Source: an uncultured Sinobacteraceae bacterium (lineage in GTDB: Bacteria; Pseudomonadota; Gammaproteobacteria; Nevskiales; Nevskiaceae). Taken from it: a stretch of 64,000 nt of DNA. Shown here one piece after another: positions 25,194 through 33,869 of the stretch (its first letter is position 1; each line of letters starts with the position of its first letter). Position numbers and translations under genes: made by a program. The DNA lies in contig CAIJRD010000012.1 in NCBI GenBank assembly GCA_903822975.1, positions 310,001-374,000 on the forward strand, given 5' to 3'. The notes under the pieces were generated by a model. The model did not search any database and was not told where the DNA came from. It saw only the letters and a program-made list of their open reading frames with translations.

Positions 25194-28100
25194 CTAGCCG
25201 GATGCCGCCAGCAGGCGCGCGTTGCCGCCGACCGCGGCGGTGTTGACGCTCAATGTGCGCTCGGTGACGAAGCGCAGCAGATAGTGCGGACCGCCGGCCT
25301 TCGGGCCGGTGCCCGACAGGCCTTCGCCGCCGAACGGCTGCACACCGACTACGGCACCCGTCATGCTACGGTTGATGTAGCAATTTCCGACGGCGGAACG
25401 CGCTTGTATGCGGCGCCAGGTGGTTTCGATACGGCTGTGCACGCCGAGTGTCAGACCGAAGCCGGTGGCATTGATCGATTCGATCAGGGCGTCCAGGCGC
25501 CGCGCCGAATAGCGCAGCACGTGCAGGATCGGACCGAAGTGCTCGTCGCGCAGTTGCGAGAGGCTGTCGATCTCCACCGCCAGCGGCGCGAAGAAAGTGC
25601 CGCGTGCGGCTTCCGGCGGCAGACGCAGACGCGCGATCGGCCGGCCGATCGTTTCGATCTCCTCGGCGTGCGCACGCAGACGCTGCAAGGCGGCGTTGTC
25701 GATCACCGGACCGATGTCGGTGGACAGCAGCATCGGATCGCCGATGCGCAGTTCGCGCATCGCGCCGGCAAGCATCGTGATGGTCTTGTCTGCAATTTCT
25801 TCCTGCAGACACAGCACGCGCAGCGCCGAGCAGCGCTGACCGGCGGAATAGAACGCAGAGTAGATTGCGTCCTTGACGACCTGCTCGGGCAATGCGGAAG
25901 AGTCGACGATCATCGTGTTCTGGCCGCCGGTCTCAGCGATCAGCGTGGCGATCGAACCGCGCCGCGCCGCCAAGGTGCGATTGATCGACTGCGCCACCTC
26001 AACCGAACCGGTGAATGCAACACCGGCGATGCGTGCATCGCCGACCAGTGCAGCACCCAGTTCGCCAGCGCCGAGCACGCACTGGAACACATACGAAGGC
26101 ACGCCCGCTTCGCGCAGCAGCCGCGCCATTTGGCTGGCGATCAAGCTGGTCTGTTCGGCCGGCTTGGCGACCACCGGATTGCCGGCGACCAGCGCGGCAG
26201 CAATCTGCCCGGTGAAGATCGCCAGCGGAAAATTCCAGGGGCTGATGCAGACGAACACGCCGCGGCCATGCAGCTGCAATTCGTTGTGTTCGCCGGTGGG
26301 ACCCGGCAGCGTCTCCGGCATCGCCAGCACGCGCCGGGCTTGTGAGGCGTAGTAGCGCAGGAAGTCGACCGCTTCGCGCACTTCGGAGATCGCGTCGGCG
26401 ATGGTTTTGCCGGCTTCGAGGATCAGCAGCCGGATGAATTCGGCGCGGCGCGTTTCGAGACGATCGGCCGCGCGTTCGAGAACCCCGGCGCGGATCTCTA
26501 CCGGTGTCGCATTCCAGCGCGGGTACGCGCGCGCGGCGGCAGCGATCACTTCCGACGCGCGAGATGCTGGCAGCGGCGACCATTCGCCGACGATGCGGCT
26601 GCGGTCGGACGGGCTGCTGACGCTGATGGTTTCGGTGATCGGCGCTTCGCTGTCGAACAACAGCGAACTGGCGCGGATGTTCGCGCCGGCCTCGCGGAGT
26701 TCCACGGCGAGTGCCTTCGCGGAAATCTCGTCGGCCAGATTGACGCCGACGGAATTACGCCGCACTTCGCCATACAACTCGCTCGGCAGCGGCAGGTTTG
26801 GATTCGGCTTGACCGCCAGCGCCCGCACCGCTTCGATCGGATCAGCGACCAAGGTTTCGGCGGCGAGGCTTTCGTCGAAGATGCGATTGACGAACGAGGT
26901 ATTGGCGCCGTTTTCCAGCAGGCGCCGAACCAGGTACGGCAGCAGGTCTTCATGACTGCCGACCGGTGCGTAGACCCGGCACGCGACCGGCGCGTCTTCA
27001 CGAACGATCTGGTACAGCGCTTCGCCCATGCCGTGCAGACGCTGGAATTCGTAGCCGACGTCGTCGCCGGCATAGGTGCGCACGGCCGCCACCGTGTGCG
27101 CGTTGTGCGTGGCGAGCTGCGGATAGAACACCTCACGCGCGGCGAGCAGCTGACGCGCACACGCCAGGTAGGCGACGTCGGTATTGAGCTTGCGCGTATA
27201 CACCGGGTAGTTCGGCAGGCCCTGCTCCTGCGCGCGTTTGATTTCGGTATCCCAGTACGCGCCCTTGACCAGCCGCACCGGCAACTTGCGACCAACCGAT
27301 CGACCCAGCGCTTCCAGCCATTCGATCACGGCCGGCGCGCGCTTCTGAAACGCCTGCACGGCCAGGCCGAGCCCTTCGTAACCAGCCAGCGAGGCATCGC
27401 GATAGACCGCCTCGAAGATATCCAGCAGCAACTCGAGGCGATCGGCTTCTTCGGCATCGACGCATAGTCCGATGTGCTGTGCTTTCGCCGCCTGCGCCAG
27501 CGCCAGCAGCCGCGGTGCGACTTCGGCGACGACGCGTTCGTGCTTCGAGTACTCGTACCGCGGATGCAGCGCGGACAGCTTCACCGAGATGCCGGGCCGA
27601 GCGAACACCGGTGTGTCGCCGCTGCTGTTGTCGTGATAACGGCCGATGGCGGCAATCGCATCCTGATACGACTGCAGGTAGCGCTGTGCGTCGGCCGCCG
27701 TGAGTGCGGCTTCGCCGAGCATGTCGTACGAATGCAGATAGACGCGCTGAGATTTGCCGGTGGCATTCTTCAGCGCTTCGCCGATATTGCGGCCCATGAC
27801 GAACTGTCCGCCCATCATGCGCATCGCACGACGCAGCGCCAGGCGCACCACGGGCTCGCCGGAGCGGCCGATCAAACGATTCAACGCCGCCCGAATATTG
27901 TTGGTCGATTCCGGCGGCAGGCGCACGATCCGACCGGTCAGCATCAGGCCCCAGGTGCTGGCATTGACGAACAGCGAATCGCTGCGACCGAGGTGCGATT
28001 CCCAATCGGCTTCGGCGAGCTTGTCGGCGATGAGTTTTTCGGCGGTGTCGTCGTCCGGAATGCGCAGCAGCGCTTCGGCCAGACACATCAGCAAAACGCC

Positions 28101-28382
28101 TTCTTCGCTCGAGAGATCGTACTCGCGCATGAATGCGTCCAGCGCGCTCTGGGTTTCCTTCAGCAAGCGCACACGCTCAACCCAATTGGCGGCCTGCTTG
28201 ACGGTCGCCTGTGCGCGTTCGCCCGGAACGCTGGCGATCGCCAGCAACCGGTTGACCAGCTGGGTTTCGTCGGCGAGCCACAGCTCACCGATGGCGGTAC
28301 GTCGGGGCGAGCGCGGCGGTGGCAGCTCGGCGTAGATAAAGCCCGGCGCGGCGGCCGGCTTCAGCGTTTCGGACAGTTCCAT
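25194..28382 (-). CDS. putA: Bifunctional proline dehydrogenase / delta-1-pyrroline-5-carboxylate dehydrogenase
   Basis: 1,062 residues. Oxidises proline to P5C with FAD and quinone, then to glutamate with NAD. The PRODH barrel (roughly residues 150-470) shows SVKLSALHPRYE, VRLVKGAYWDTEIKRAQ and YLVRRLLENGANTSFV. The aldehyde dehydrogenase part (about 580-1050) shows ISPWNFPLAIFTGQ, AETGGQNTMIVDSS and the catalytic cysteine in GQRCSALRVL (near 850). Unlike the E. coli protein it lacks the N-terminal ribbon-helix-helix domain, so it should be an enzyme only, not the repressor of its own operon. ATG 28382 gives MELSETLKPAAAPGF, a normal N-terminus for this shorter branch. The membrane protein at 23378 follows 19 bases later; cutA is divergent. 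Confidence 0.97.
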   Translation of the reverse strand: MELSETLKPAAAPGFIYAELPPPRSPRRTAIGELWLADETQLVNRLLAIASVPGERAQATVKQAANWVERVRLLKETQSALDAFMREYDLSSEEGVLLMCLAEALLRIPDDDTAEKLIADKLAEADWESHLGRSDSLFVNASTWGLMLTGRIVRLPPESTNNIRAALNRLIGRSGEPVVRLALRRAMRMMGGQFVMGRNIGEALKNATGKSQRVYLHSYDMLGEAALTAADAQRYLQSYQDAIAAIGRYHDNSSGDTPVFARPGISVKLSALHPRYEYSKHERVVAEVAPRLLALAQAAKAQHIGLCVDAEEADRLELLLDIFEAVYRDASLAGYEGLGLAVQAFQKRAPAVIEWLEALGRSVGRKLPVRLVKGAYWDTEIKRAQEQGLPNYPVYTRKLNTDVAYLACARQLLAAREVFYPQLATHNAHTVAAVRTYAGDDVGYEFQRLHGMGEALYQIVREDAPVACRVYAPVGSHEDLLPYLVRRLLENGANTSFVNRIFDESLAAETLVADPIEAVRALAVKPNPNLPLPSELYGEVRRNSVGVNLADEISAKALAVELREAGANIRASSLLFDSEAPITETISVSSPSDRSRIVGEWSPLPASRASEVIAAAARAYPRWNATPVEIRAGVLERAADRLETRRAEFIRLLILEAGKTIADAISEVREAVDFLRYYASQARRVLAMPETLPGPTGEHNELQLHGRGVFVCISPWNFPLAIFTGQIAAALVAGNPVVAKPAEQTSLIASQMARLLREAGVPSYVFQCVLGAGELGAALVGDARIAGVAFTGSVEVAQSINRTLAARRGSIATLIAETGGQNTMIVDSSALPEQVVKDAIYSAFYSAGQRCSALRVLCLQEEIADKTITMLAGAMRELRIGDPMLLSTDIGPVIDNAALQRLRAHAEEIETIGRPIARLRLPPEAARGTFFAPLAVEIDSLSQLRDEHFGPILHVLRYSARRLDALIESINATGFGLTLGVHSRIETTWRRIQARSAVGNCYINRSMTGAVVGVQPFGGEGLSGTGPKAGGPHYLLRFVTERTLSVNTAAVGGNARLLAASG

Positions 28383-28579
28383 TGTCTGCGTCCAGATTCA
28401 AAGATGGAGTGTCGCATGGGCGTACGGAATTTTCGAAAAATGAGCTTGGATGGTAGCGCCCGCTGGGCGTGGCCGCAGTGGCGCCCGCGCGCCGCGCGCG
28501 CATAGACTGCGCAGCGCCGCCGATGCTCGTTTACGCGCTCGAAGCGGGCCGAAATCACTTGCCGAAACAAGGTTCAAAC

Positions 28580-28924
28580 GTGGCTACACCCGATGGTTCG
28601 CCGCCGCTGGCCGACGACATTTTTCTCGTACTGGTAACCGCGCCGGCAGCGGTGGCCGACGCGTTGGCCGAAAGCCTGGTCGCCGCGAAACTGGCCGCGT
28701 GCGTGCAGGTATCGGCGCCGATGCGCTCGACCTATCGCTGGCAGGGCCAGGTCGAGTCGGCCGTGGAAGTGCAACTGCAAATCAAGATTCGCCGTACCGC
28801 CTATGCTGCCGTCGAGGCGCATGTGCGCGAGCGGCACCCTTACGAAGTTCCGGAGATTTTGGCGGTCCCCGTCGGCGCCGGAAACCCTGAGTATCTGCAA
28901 TGGATCATGCATCAAACCGGATGA
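28580..28924 (+). CDS. cutA: Divalent-cation tolerance protein CutA
   Basis: 114 residues from GTG 28580, the typical CutA length; AAGG lies about 7 bases upstream. The open frame reaches 28469 but the added residues are not CutA-like, and an ATG at 28523 is a weaker alternative. Signature segments are LVTAPAAVADALAESLVAAKLAACVQV, STYRWQGQVESAVEVQLQIK and ERHPYEVPEILAVPVGAGNPEYLQWI. CutA forms trimers of ferredoxin-like fold that bind copper; its role is unsettled. It overlaps the next gene by ATGA (28921-28924), so the two are coupled. The order cutA-dsbD is conserved in many proteobacteria, which makes the truncated dsbD that follows notable. Confidence 0.93.
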   Translation: MATPDGSPPLADDIFLVLVTAPAAVADALAESLVAAKLAACVQVSAPMRSTYRWQGQVESAVEVQLQIKIRRTAYAAVEAHVRERHPYEVPEILAVPVGAGNPEYLQWIMHQTG

Positions 28925-29397
28925 CCCGCAGCACACCGACAATGCGCGCGATGGTGGTGGCCTTGGGCGCCCTGCTGAGCAGCGTCAGCGCGGCGGCCGG
29001 CACCGATGCGCTCTGGTCGCACAAACAGCCGACCGCCGCCGATCTGCTGCCGCCCGCCCAGGCCTTCGCGCTGGTGGCCGCCGAGCAGCATCAGGATTAC
29101 ATCGATGTCAGCTGGTCGATCGCGCCCGGCTACTACCTGTACCGCAAGCGCCTCGCATTCGCCGCCGAGCCGGCGGGCAGCGCAGCCCTCGGCACTGCGC
29201 AATTGCCGGTGGGTGCGAAACTGCAGGACGAACAGGGCGACAACGAGGTCTATCGCGATCTCCTGACAGCCCGGTTGCCACTACACGGTGGGCGCGCGCC
29301 GACGCGCCTGCGCGTGCGCTTTCAGGGTTGCGCCGATATCGGCGTGTGCTATCCACCGCAGACGCAAGTCATCGATGTCGTGGCCAGCACGCCCTGA
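28921..29397 (+). CDS. Stand-alone DsbD N-terminal (alpha) domain protein
   Basis: 158 residues with a signal peptide (MRAMVVALGALLSSVSAAAG, cleavage near 34). The whole mature part matches the periplasmic alpha domain of DsbD: WSIAPGYYLYRKRLAFA, the central GDNEVYRDLLTARLPL and the redox pair FQGCADIGVCYPP, with Cys137 and Cys143 six residues apart as in E. coli DsbD alpha. In full DsbD this domain accepts electrons from an eight-helix beta domain and passes them to DsbC and similar partners. Here the gene ends 14 residues after Cys143; no beta or gamma domain follows, and only 84 bases lie before the next gene. It overlaps cutA by ATGA. Either a distinct small redox carrier fed by another transporter, or the remnant of a deleted dsbD. 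Confidence 0.85.
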   Translation: MTRSTPTMRAMVVALGALLSSVSAAAGTDALWSHKQPTAADLLPPAQAFALVAAEQHQDYIDVSWSIAPGYYLYRKRLAFAAEPAGSAALGTAQLPVGAKLQDEQGDNEVYRDLLTARLPLHGGRAPTRLRVRFQGCADIGVCYPPQTQVIDVVASTP

Positions 29398-29481
29398 CGA
29401 TTCTCACGCTCGCCAGTCCCGCCAATCCCGCCAAATCACCCGCCCAATGCGCCGCCCGCGCCACTCACACGACTAAGAACC

Positions 29482-30009
29482 ATGCGTACGATTCTTCTAT
29501 TTCTCTTTATCTGCATCGTCGCGGCCGGCGGTGGATTCTTTGCATACCGGCATTTCGCGCATGCGGGCAACGTGGTCGGCAAACCTTTGCCGGCCGGCAT
29601 TCAGATGAACGATCTGGACGGCAAGCCGCACGCGCTCGAGGAGTATCGCGGCAAGCTGCTGTTGTTGAATTTCTGGGCCACCTGGTGCGGGCCCTGCCTG
29701 CACGAGATTCCCGAACTGGTGAAACTGCAGACCGAATTCGGTCCGCGCGGACTTCAGATCGTCGGGCCTGCGGTGGATGATCCGGACGCCGTTCGCGGCA
29801 TGCTCGGTACGCTGGGCATCAACTATCCGGTGCTGATCACCGCGGAACCGGAGACGATGATCAAGACGATGGAGCAGCTCGACAATCCGGTCGGCGGCCT
29901 GCCGTTTTCGCTGCTGGTCGGCGCCGACGGCATCATCATCCGGCGCCAGATTGGTGAATTTTCGGCCGGTGAACTGCGCGAAATGATCAGCTCGCACCTA
30001 CCCACCTGA
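29482..30009 (+). CDS. TlpA-like thioredoxin-fold thiol:disulfide oxidoreductase
   Basis: 175 residues. One N-terminal membrane anchor (ILLFLFICIVAAGGGFFAY) places the thioredoxin domain in the periplasm. LLLNFWATWCGPCLHEIPEL holds the active-site pair Cys69-Cys72 (WCGPC), and the cis-proline loop reads GGLPFSLLVGADG. Such proteins usually keep cysteines of other proteins reduced, for example in cytochrome c maturation, and need electrons from a DsbD/CcdA-type membrane transporter. Its neighbour upstream is the orphan DsbD alpha domain, which could be its electron donor or partner. The 84 bases between them are C-rich with loosely repeated GCCAATCCC words and no terminator, so cotranscription from cutA is plausible. 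Confidence 0.9.
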   Translation: MRTILLFLFICIVAAGGGFFAYRHFAHAGNVVGKPLPAGIQMNDLDGKPHALEEYRGKLLLLNFWATWCGPCLHEIPELVKLQTEFGPRGLQIVGPAVDDPDAVRGMLGTLGINYPVLITAEPETMIKTMEQLDNPVGGLPFSLLVGADGIIIRRQIGEFSAGELREMISSHLPT

Positions 30010-30125
30010 GGTTTCGCCGCATTTTGGTGCGAACCGCGACGATCGCGCACCCAACGTCTGGCAATTGTGAACTTCTGGCCCTTGAGGCAGAATCGGCGCT
30101 CGCCTGATCACAAGAACAACAGCGC

Positions 30126-30575
30126 GTGAGCCGACTGCTGCTACTGAATGGCCCGAATCTGAACCTGCTGGGTTCGCGCGAGCCTGAGGTTTATGGTCGG
30201 CAGACGCTGGCGCAGATCGAAGCCGCGCTGGTCGCGCAGGCCGCCACACTCGGCCACACGCTCGACTGCTTTCAAAAGAATCAGGAAGGCCTGCTGATCG
30301 AGCGCATTCACCAGGCTCCGGCCGACGGCGTGGCCTTCATCATCTTCAATCCGGGCGCGTTCACGCACACCAGCATTGCGCTGCGCGATGCGCTGCTCGG
30401 CGTCGGCATTCCGTTTATCGAAGTGCATTTATCGAACGTGTTCGCACGCGAACCGTTTCGCCACCATTCGTATTTGTCCGATATCGCCGCGGGGGTGATT
30501 GTCGGTCTCGGGGCTGCCGGTTACCGGCTCGCGCTGCAGGCCGCACACGAGCGGCTTCAACCACAAGGGAGTTGA
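30126..30575 (+). CDS. aroQ: Type II 3-dehydroquinate dehydratase
   Basis: 149 residues from GTG 30126. Dehydrates 3-dehydroquinate to 3-dehydroshikimate in the shikimate pathway; forms dodecamers in the cytosol. Family motifs are complete: [19 protein letters not shown] at the start with the catalytic Tyr, [17 protein letters not shown] (the Asn-Pro-Gly loop), and [20 protein letters not shown] with the catalytic His. Only 7 bases separate it from accB, and the order aroQ-accB-accC is widely conserved in proteobacteria, so these are one operon. The 116 bases upstream probably contain the promoter, but no clear hexamers were identified. Confidence 0.97.
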   Translation: MSRLLLLNGPNLNLLGSREPEVYGRQTLAQIEAALVAQAATLGHTLDCFQKNQEGLLIERIHQAPADGVAFIIFNPGAFTHTSIALRDALLGVGIPFIEVHLSNVFAREPFRHHSYLSDIAAGVIVGLGAAGYRLALQAAHERLQPQGS

Positions 30576-30582
30576 GAACACG

Positions 30583-31071
30583 ATGGACCTGCGCAAAATC
30601 AAGACGCTGATCGATCTCGTCGAGGAATCCGGAATTTCCGAGCTTGAGGTCAAGGAAGGCGAAGAATCGGTACGCATCAGTCGACTGCCGCCTGCGGGCA
30701 CGCAGGGTCCGCAGTATTTCCTGCCGCAGCAGCAACCGCAGTACGCGCCGCCGCCAGCCGCTCCGTCTGCCGCGCCCGCAGCGGCCGCAGCAGCGCCGGC
30801 TGCTGCACCGGCCGCGCCGAAAGTCGACAACCGTCACGTCGTCAAGTCGCCGATGGTCGGCACGTTTTATCGCTCGCCGTCGCCGGGTGCGAAGGCGTTC
30901 GTCGAAGTCGGCCAGACCGTCAAGCAGGGCCAGACGCTGTGCATCATCGAGGCCATGAAGATGCTCAACCAGATCGAAGCCGATCGCAGCGGCGTGATTG
31001 CCGAGATCGTTGCAGACAACGAAAAGCCGGTTGAATTCGACCAGCCCTTGTTCATCATCGATCCGGCGTAG
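30583..31071 (+). CDS. accB: Biotin carboxyl carrier protein of acetyl-CoA carboxylase
   Basis: 162 residues from ATG 30583 with AGGGAG upstream (about 30565-30570). The N-terminal region ([23 protein letters not shown]) is the dimerisation segment. An alanine/proline-rich linker spans about residues 45-85. The biotinyl domain (about 85-162) contains [14 protein letters not shown] with the biotin-bearing Lys126 and the thumb-like segment [12 protein letters not shown]. It carries carboxybiotin between biotin carboxylase (AccC, next gene) and the carboxyltransferase for malonyl-CoA synthesis, the first step of fatty-acid synthesis. The 80 bases to accC contain a 12-base palindrome GACAGGCCTGTC (31117-31128). 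AccB can repress its own operon in E. coli; nothing here tests that. Confidence 0.97.
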   Translation: MDLRKIKTLIDLVEESGISELEVKEGEESVRISRLPPAGTQGPQYFLPQQQPQYAPPPAAPSAAPAAAAAAPAAAPAAPKVDNRHVVKSPMVGTFYRSPSPGAKAFVEVGQTVKQGQTLCIIEAMKMLNQIEADRSGVIAEIVADNEKPVEFDQPLFIIDPA

Positions 31072-31151
31072 TGAACGTCCTGTTGTAGAGCGGGCTGCTG
31101 AATCCCGCCGCTTGCAGACAGGCCTGTCCAGGACAATCACACAAGACTCCC

Positions 31152-32507
31152 ATGTTCGAAAAAATTCTAATTGCGAATCGCGGCGAAATCGCACTGCGCA
31201 TCCTGCGCTGCTGCCGCGAGCTCGGCATCCAGACGGTGGCGGTGTATTCCACTGCCGACCGCGACCTCAAGCACGTGCGCCTCGCCGACGAAGCCGTCTG
31301 CATCGGGCCGCCGGCGGCCACCAGCAGCTATCTCAACATGGCGGCGATCATCAGCGCGGCCGAGATCACCCAGGCCGACGCGATCCATCCCGGCTATGGC
31401 TTTTTGTCCGAGAACGCGGATTTCGCCGAGAGCGTTGAACGCAGCGGCTTCGTATTCATCGGTCCACGCTCGGAAACGATTCGACTGATGGGCGGCAAGA
31501 CCACCGCAAAGGCCGAAATGATTTCGGCCGGCGTGCCCTGCGTGCCCGGCTCCGACGGCGTGCTGCCGGACGACGAAGTCGCCTGCAAGGAGATTGCGGC
31601 GAAGGTCGGTTATCCGGTGCTGATCAAGGCCGCGGCCGGTGGTGGCGGACGCGGCATGTACGTCGTGCGCAAGGAAGAGGACCTGATCCAATCCATCGGC
31701 ATGGCGCGCAATGAAGCCGCGCAGGCGTTCAAGGACGGCAGCGTGTTCCTCGAGAAATATCTCGAAGTACCGCGCCACATCGAAATTCAGGTGCTGGCCG
31801 ACGAACACGGCAACGCGATCTATCTCGGCGAGCGCGACTGCTCGATGCAGCGCCGCAATCAAAAAGTGCTGGAAGAAGCGCTGGCGCCCGGCATCACCGC
31901 CGCGCAGCGCGAAGAGATCGGCAAGCTCTGCACCGATGCCTGCAAGCGCATCGGCTATCGCGGCGCCGGCACGATGGAGTTCCTGTACGACCACGGGCGC
32001 TTCTACTTCATCGAAATGAACACCCGCATCCAGGTGGAGCACCCGGTGACCGAACGCGTCACCGGTCTCGACCTGATCCGCGAACAGATCATGGTCGCTG
32101 CCGGCAAGCCGCTGCAGATCCGTCAGGAGCAGGTGGAACTGCGCGGCCATGCGATCGAATGCCGCATCAACGCCGAAGACCCGTTCACGTTCATCCCCTC
32201 GCCCGGCCTCGTCACCGGCTATCACACGCCCGGCGGCCCCGGTATTCGTGTCGACAGCCACTTGTACGCAGGCTACCGCGTGCCGTCGAACTACGATTCC
32301 ATGATCGCCAAACTGATTGCTTACGGTCCGACGCGCGAATCCGCGATCGCACGCATGCGTACCGCGCTGGCGGAAATGATCGTCGAAGGCATCAAGACCA
32401 ATATTCCTTTGCAGCGACGCATTCTCGAAGACGAAGTGTTCTGCGCCGGCGAGCATCACATTCACTATCTCGGCGAACGCCTGGAGCAGTGGACGGCACA
32501 GCGCTAG
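31152..32507 (+). CDS. accC: Biotin carboxylase subunit of acetyl-CoA carboxylase
   Basis: 451 residues, the normal length. It carboxylates biotin on AccB using ATP and bicarbonate. The N-terminal domain begins [19 protein letters not shown]. The ATP-grasp region includes [15 protein letters not shown] (glycine-rich loop), [16 protein letters not shown] and [18 protein letters not shown], which holds the active-site Arg and Glu residues; the C-terminal domain begins near [12 protein letters not shown]. All are intact. The start ATG 31152 matches family alignments. It follows accB by 80 bases and precedes prmA by 39 bases, fitting one transcript aroQ-accB-accC-prmA. Cytosolic. Confidence 0.98.
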   Translation: MFEKILIANRGEIALRILRCCRELGIQTVAVYSTADRDLKHVRLADEAVCIGPPAATSSYLNMAAIISAAEITQADAIHPGYGFLSENADFAESVERSGFVFIGPRSETIRLMGGKTTAKAEMISAGVPCVPGSDGVLPDDEVACKEIAAKVGYPVLIKAAAGGGGRGMYVVRKEEDLIQSIGMARNEAAQAFKDGSVFLEKYLEVPRHIEIQVLADEHGNAIYLGERDCSMQRRNQKVLEEALAPGITAAQREEIGKLCTDACKRIGYRGAGTMEFLYDHGRFYFIEMNTRIQVEHPVTERVTGLDLIREQIMVAAGKPLQIRQEQVELRGHAIECRINAEDPFTFIPSPGLVTGYHTPGGPGIRVDSHLYAGYRVPSNYDSMIAKLIAYGPTRESAIARMRTALAEMIVEGIKTNIPLQRRILEDEVFCAGEHHIHYLGERLEQWTAQR

Positions 32508-32546
32508 TGCCGTCGTTCGATCGAAACATCGCCTGAGGCGCCGGTC

Positions 32547-33419
32547 ATGGGCTGGTGGCAACTGACGGTCGCGAGCCGTTATCCGGAATTCGCCGAGGAG
32601 GTGCTGCTGGCGCAGGGTGCTGCGTCGGTCACGCTGAGCGACGCAGCCGACGATCCGGTGCTGGAGCCGGCACCCGGAGCCACACCGCTGTGGTCGAACA
32701 CGCTGGCGCACGGCTTGTTCGATCGCGAGGCACTGATCGAACCCGCGCGCGCCGCGCTGCGCGAACAATTGCCGGATGGTGAGGATATCGCGCTGGAACT
32801 GCGCACGATCGAAGACGCCGACTGGGTCAACGCCTGGCTGCAGCATGCGCAGCCGATGCCGTTCGGCGAACGTCTGTGGATCTGCCCGAGCGGTCACGTC
32901 ATCGATGATCCGCGCGCGATCGTGGTTCAGCTCGATCCGGGCCTCGCGTTCGGCACGGGCACGCATCCGAGTACGGCGCTCTGCCTGGAATGGCTGGCGA
33001 CGCACGACGTCGGCGCACAGGTGCTCGACTACGGCTGCGGCTCTGGCATTTTGGCGATCGCCGCACTCAAGCTCGGTGCGCGCGCAGCGCTGGCGATCGA
33101 TATCGATCCGCAAGCCTTGACCGCGAGCCGCGACAATGCCGAACGCAACGCAGTGTCGGATCGTTTGACGCTCGCCGACGCCGAGCAGATACAAAGCAAG
33201 GACTTCGATCTGGTTCTGGCGAACATCCTCGCGCGGCCCTTGATCACGCTTGCACCGATGTTGGCGGCGCGCACCCGCATGGGCGGGCAGATCGTGCTGG
33301 CCGGCATCCTCGATGCGCAAGCCGACGAGGTTCGCGCGGCATACGCAGCCTGGTTCGATTTCGAAACCGACGGCAAACGCGAAGGCTGGTCGCGCGTCAG
33401 CGGTGTGCGTCGCCGCTGA
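32547..33419 (+). CDS. prmA: Ribosomal protein L11 methyltransferase
   Basis: 290 residues. Trimethylates lysines and the N-terminus of ribosomal protein L11. The N-terminal substrate-recognition domain starts MGWWQLTVASRYPEFAEEVLL. The methyltransferase domain shows LDPGLAFGTGTHPSTALCLEWL, the SAM motif LDYGCGSGILAIAALKLGA, AIDIDPQALTASRDNAERN and the catalytic-loop VLANILARPLI. It follows accC, as in many proteobacteria, and was probably acquired into the operon early rather than sharing function. In several relatives a zinc-ribbon DUF3426 gene sits between prmA and fis; here only 127 bases separate them and no such gene is present. Confidence 0.97.
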   Translation: MGWWQLTVASRYPEFAEEVLLAQGAASVTLSDAADDPVLEPAPGATPLWSNTLAHGLFDREALIEPARAALREQLPDGEDIALELRTIEDADWVNAWLQHAQPMPFGERLWICPSGHVIDDPRAIVVQLDPGLAFGTGTHPSTALCLEWLATHDVGAQVLDYGCGSGILAIAALKLGARAALAIDIDPQALTASRDNAERNAVSDRLTLADAEQIQSKDFDLVLANILARPLITLAPMLAARTRMGGQIVLAGILDAQADEVRAAYAAWFDFETDGKREGWSRVSGVRRR

Positions 33420-33546
33420 GGCTCGCTTCCCAATGTTGGATGCGCCTGTCACACGACCAGTGGCGCTTTCGTGACCGCGTCGAACTCAGTATCATCTCCG
33501 TCCCCTTTTTAAGAACGATGACAGCACGTCGAAGGTCTGCGCGGGC

Positions 33547-33813
33547 ATGTCTCCAGCGAAAAAAGCCGATATCAAACCCTTGTGCCATTCCGTTGCAGAT
33601 TGTCTCGAAGATTATTTCGCGACACTCAACGGCCACGCACCGAAAGATCTGTACGAGATGATTCTCGAACAGGTGGAACCGCCGCTGCTGCGCGCGACGC
33701 TGCGCTATTGCGACGGCAACCAGTCGCGCGCCTCCGAACTGCTGGGCCTGAACCGCGCAACGCTGCGCAAGAAGCTCGGCCTGTACAAGATCGACCCGAC
33801 GCAGTCCGACTGA
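33547..33813 (+). CDS. fis: DNA-binding protein Fis
   Basis: 88 residues. A small nucleoid-associated dimer that bends DNA, stimulates rRNA promoters and assists site-specific recombination. The C-terminal helix-turn-helix is highly conserved: [31 protein letters not shown] (quoted here in parts: [20 protein letters not shown]), ending in GLYKID. The N-terminal arm is shorter and less conserved, as is usual outside enterics. It begins [22 protein letters not shown] 33547 is the only sensible start. It lies 127 bases after prmA and 56 bases before purH; fis-purH adjacency is typical. Presence of Fis supports a gamma- or closely related proteobacterium. Confidence 0.95.
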   Translation: MSPAKKADIKPLCHSVADCLEDYFATLNGHAPKDLYEMILEQVEPPLLRATLRYCDGNQSRASELLGLNRATLRKKLGLYKIDPTQSD

Positions 33814-33869
33814 TCGTTCGCGCGTCGCTGCATTCGCTGCACTCGTTGCCCGCTGCCCAATCCTGGAGC

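Noticed and set aside
25014..26345. 443-residue plus-strand open frame inside putA and the membrane gene
   Set aside because: Crosses the boundary of two real minus-strand genes and has no domain.
31167..33452. 761-residue minus-strand open frame over accC and prmA
   Set aside because: Antisense shadow; both plus-strand genes have complete family motifs.
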